A DNA stretch of 64,000 nt from Sphaerisporangium perillae (GTDB lineage: Bacteria > Actinomycetota > Actinomycetes > Streptosporangiales > Streptosporangiaceae): assembly GCF_023276435.1 (NCBI RefSeq), contig NZ_JALLPO010000027.1, forward strand, positions 82,521-146,520. The letters run 5' to 3'. The notes under the pieces are model-generated. The model searched no databases, was not told where the DNA came from, and worked only from the letters and a program-made list of their open reading frames with translations. Shown in pieces: positions 62,997 through 64,000 of this stretch (position 1 is the first letter of the stretch; each line of letters starts with the position of its first letter). The translations under genes were made by a program, and so were the position numbers.

Positions 62997-63388
62997 CAGG
63001 CCTCCTCGATCGGGATGGCGTGCGGTACTCCGTTGGACGGTTCGATCCGCAGCGGCATGCCGATCTGGATCGAGCCGAGGTCGTCTGTGTCGAGCACCGC
63101 CGCGACGCGGACGCCCTCCGGCAGCTCCACGTAACCCAGCGCGAACGGCCGGAAGCCTTCCGGCGGCGGGACGAACGGGGGTGACTTGGGGGCGAACCGC
63201 TGAACCGTCCAGGTCCACAGCGTCCCCACCGCGGACAGCGCCACCGGAGACGTCGCCCGCCCGCACCGCGGACAGGCGTCGTCGGCCGGGTAGACCGTCA
63301 CCGCGCAGTCACCGCACCGGGAACCCCGCAGGCCGGCCGGCGCCGGGACCTTTGAGACCTCGGCCACCTGATGCGCAATCACCGACAC
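62996..63388 (-). CDS. Zn-ribbon OB-fold (DUF35) protein
   Basis: 130 residues. A zinc ribbon with CGDC and CPRC (residues about 25-43), then an OB domain with VGTLWTWTVQRFAPKSPPF and FALGYVELPEGVRVAAVLD. DUF35 proteins are obligate partners of Ltp-type thiolase-fold enzymes, closing their active site or delivering the acyl-CoA. Three bases follow the stop of the hydratase gene. Confidence 0.87.
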   Translation of the reverse strand: MSVIAHQVAEVSKVPAPAGLRGSRCGDCAVTVYPADDACPRCGRATSPVALSAVGTLWTWTVQRFAPKSPPFVPPPEGFRPFALGYVELPEGVRVAAVLDTDDLGSIQIGMPLRIEPSNGVPHAIPIEEA

Positions 63389-63391
63389 CGG

Positions 63392-64000
63392 TCAGCGGCC
63401 CTTCCAGTTCGGCTCGCGCTTCTCCAGGAACGCGGCCACGCCTTCGGCTGCGTCCTTTGAGTTGAGCGTCACGCCGACGGCCAGGTGCTCCATCACCATC
63501 AGCGACTGGATGTCGGCCTCCAGGCTGCGATCGATCGTCATCTTCGTGATCCGCATCTGGAACGGGCTCTTGTCGGTCAGGTGGCTGATGAACTCCTCCA
63601 CCGTGGCATCCAGCTCCTCCGCCGGCGCCGACTTGTTGATCAGATCGAAGTCGGCCGCCTCCACACCCGACAGAAGCTTGCCGGTGAGCATCAGCTCCTT
63701 GGTCTTGCGGATACCGATCATCCGAGGCACCCGGTAGATCGGCCCCGCCCCACCGAACAACGCCCGCCGGATATGGAAGTCACCGATCTGCGCATCGTCG
63801 GAGGCGATCGCGAAGTCACAGGAGATCATCAGCTCAAAGCCGCCCGCCGTGACATACCCCTCCAGCACCGCCACCGACGGAGTGCTCATCGAGTACAACC
63901 GATCGCAGACCTTCGCCGAGACCACCGCCACATCCATGGCCGTGCTGCTGCCGATGTAGTCCGCCTGCAACTCATCCAGATCGAACCCCGAACAGAACGT
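63392..64000 (-). CDS. Enoyl-CoA hydratase/isomerase family protein, copy 2 (N-terminus beyond window)
   Basis: The C-terminal 202 codons are present; the start lies outside the window. The protein sequence is the same as that at 50316-51104 over the whole shared part. Context differs: here it is the gene before DUF35, Ltp, two acyl-CoA dehydrogenases and the APH kinase, as one would expect for a hydratase supplying a 3-hydroxyacyl-CoA to the aldolase pair. This may be the original position and the copy at 50.3 kb the duplicate. Confidence 0.85.
   Translation of the reverse strand, partial: TFCSGFDLDELQADYIGSSTAMDVAVVSAKVCDRLYSMSTPSVAVLEGYVTAGGFELMISCDFAIASDDAQIGDFHIRRALFGGAGPIYRVPRMIGIRKTKELMLTGKLLSGVEAADFDLINKSAPAEELDATVEEFISHLTDKSPFQMRITKMTIDRSLEADIQSLMVMEHLAVGVTLNSKDAAEGVAAFLEKREPNWKGR
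63392..64000. repeat. Exact direct repeat, right copy (cut by window)
   Basis: Identical to 50316-50924. The 13.1 kb between the two copies could be lost or amplified by recombination. Confidence 0.9.

Overview
The window is high-GC actinobacterial DNA. Dense ATGA-type gene overlaps, PadR, TetR and DUF397-type genes, a c-di-AMP riboswitch of actinobacterial form and CoA-based catabolic operons fit a soil actinomycete, possibly Streptosporangiales-like; this is inference, since no rRNA or other marker gene is present.

Layout. 1-6964: five co-directional, translationally coupled genes (SWIM zinc finger, an unassigned DUF5691-like protein, a VWA protein, a MoxR-type AAA ATPase, a DUF5682-type protein), a MoxR/VWA NTP-dependent system. 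7104-13480: the wreck of a contractile phage-tail-like locus (baseplate-J C-terminus, frameshifted tail protein, DUF6519 protein, tail-associated N-terminus), split by a 2.4 kb insertion of a truncated TetR gene with its operators, a small membrane protein, an internally deleted flavoprotein and an IS110 transposase relic. The last tail gene is fused in frame to a cyclase gene. 14450-15110 holds scraps, including a DUF397 C-terminus.

15112-40802: mostly chromosomal and stress genes. They include a PadR/HAAS pair divergent from a PEP-utilising swivelling-His enzyme, an expansin-like protein, RNA 2'-phosphotransferase KptA, a GH25 lysozyme under a c-di-AMP riboswitch, a Zn alcohol dehydrogenase with a SRPBCC protein, DksA/TraR, DedA, an APC permease, a DUF4118 protein, a KimA-like K+ importer, a short PPDK-like protein with a divergent winged-helix gene, a benzoylformate decarboxylase/ALS-like enzyme, a multicopper oxidase and a catalase with a gutted Fur gene in front.

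40886-64000: catabolic gene blocks. A palindrome close to ACTGAATTCAGT recurs upstream of most transcription units (about seven sites) and probably binds one of two local TetR regulators. 41.7-52.6 kb carries a flavoprotein, SDRs, NTF2-like proteins, a CoA ligase, an MBL hydrolase, an EthD protein, a LivK-type binding protein, an enoyl-CoA hydratase and an alpha/beta hydrolase. 55.6-64 kb is one long minus-strand operon: thiolase, two SDRs, a LvaC/ACAD11-type acyl-CoA dehydrogenase, a LvaA-type APH kinase, a second acyl-CoA dehydrogenase, an Ltp-type thiolase fold with DUF35 partner, and an enoyl-CoA hydratase. That last gene matches 50316-50924 base for base as far as the window reaches (609 bp). 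Together they suggest CoA-dependent breakdown of a hydroxylated or lactone-like alicyclic substrate.

A striking property is the number of genes reduced to their two ends or to one end (flavoprotein, Fur, GNAT-AAA, DUF6519, RbsA-like, TetR, SDR, acyl-CoA dehydrogenase, MarR). Either the region has undergone repeated short-range deletion, or the assembly is faulty at many points.
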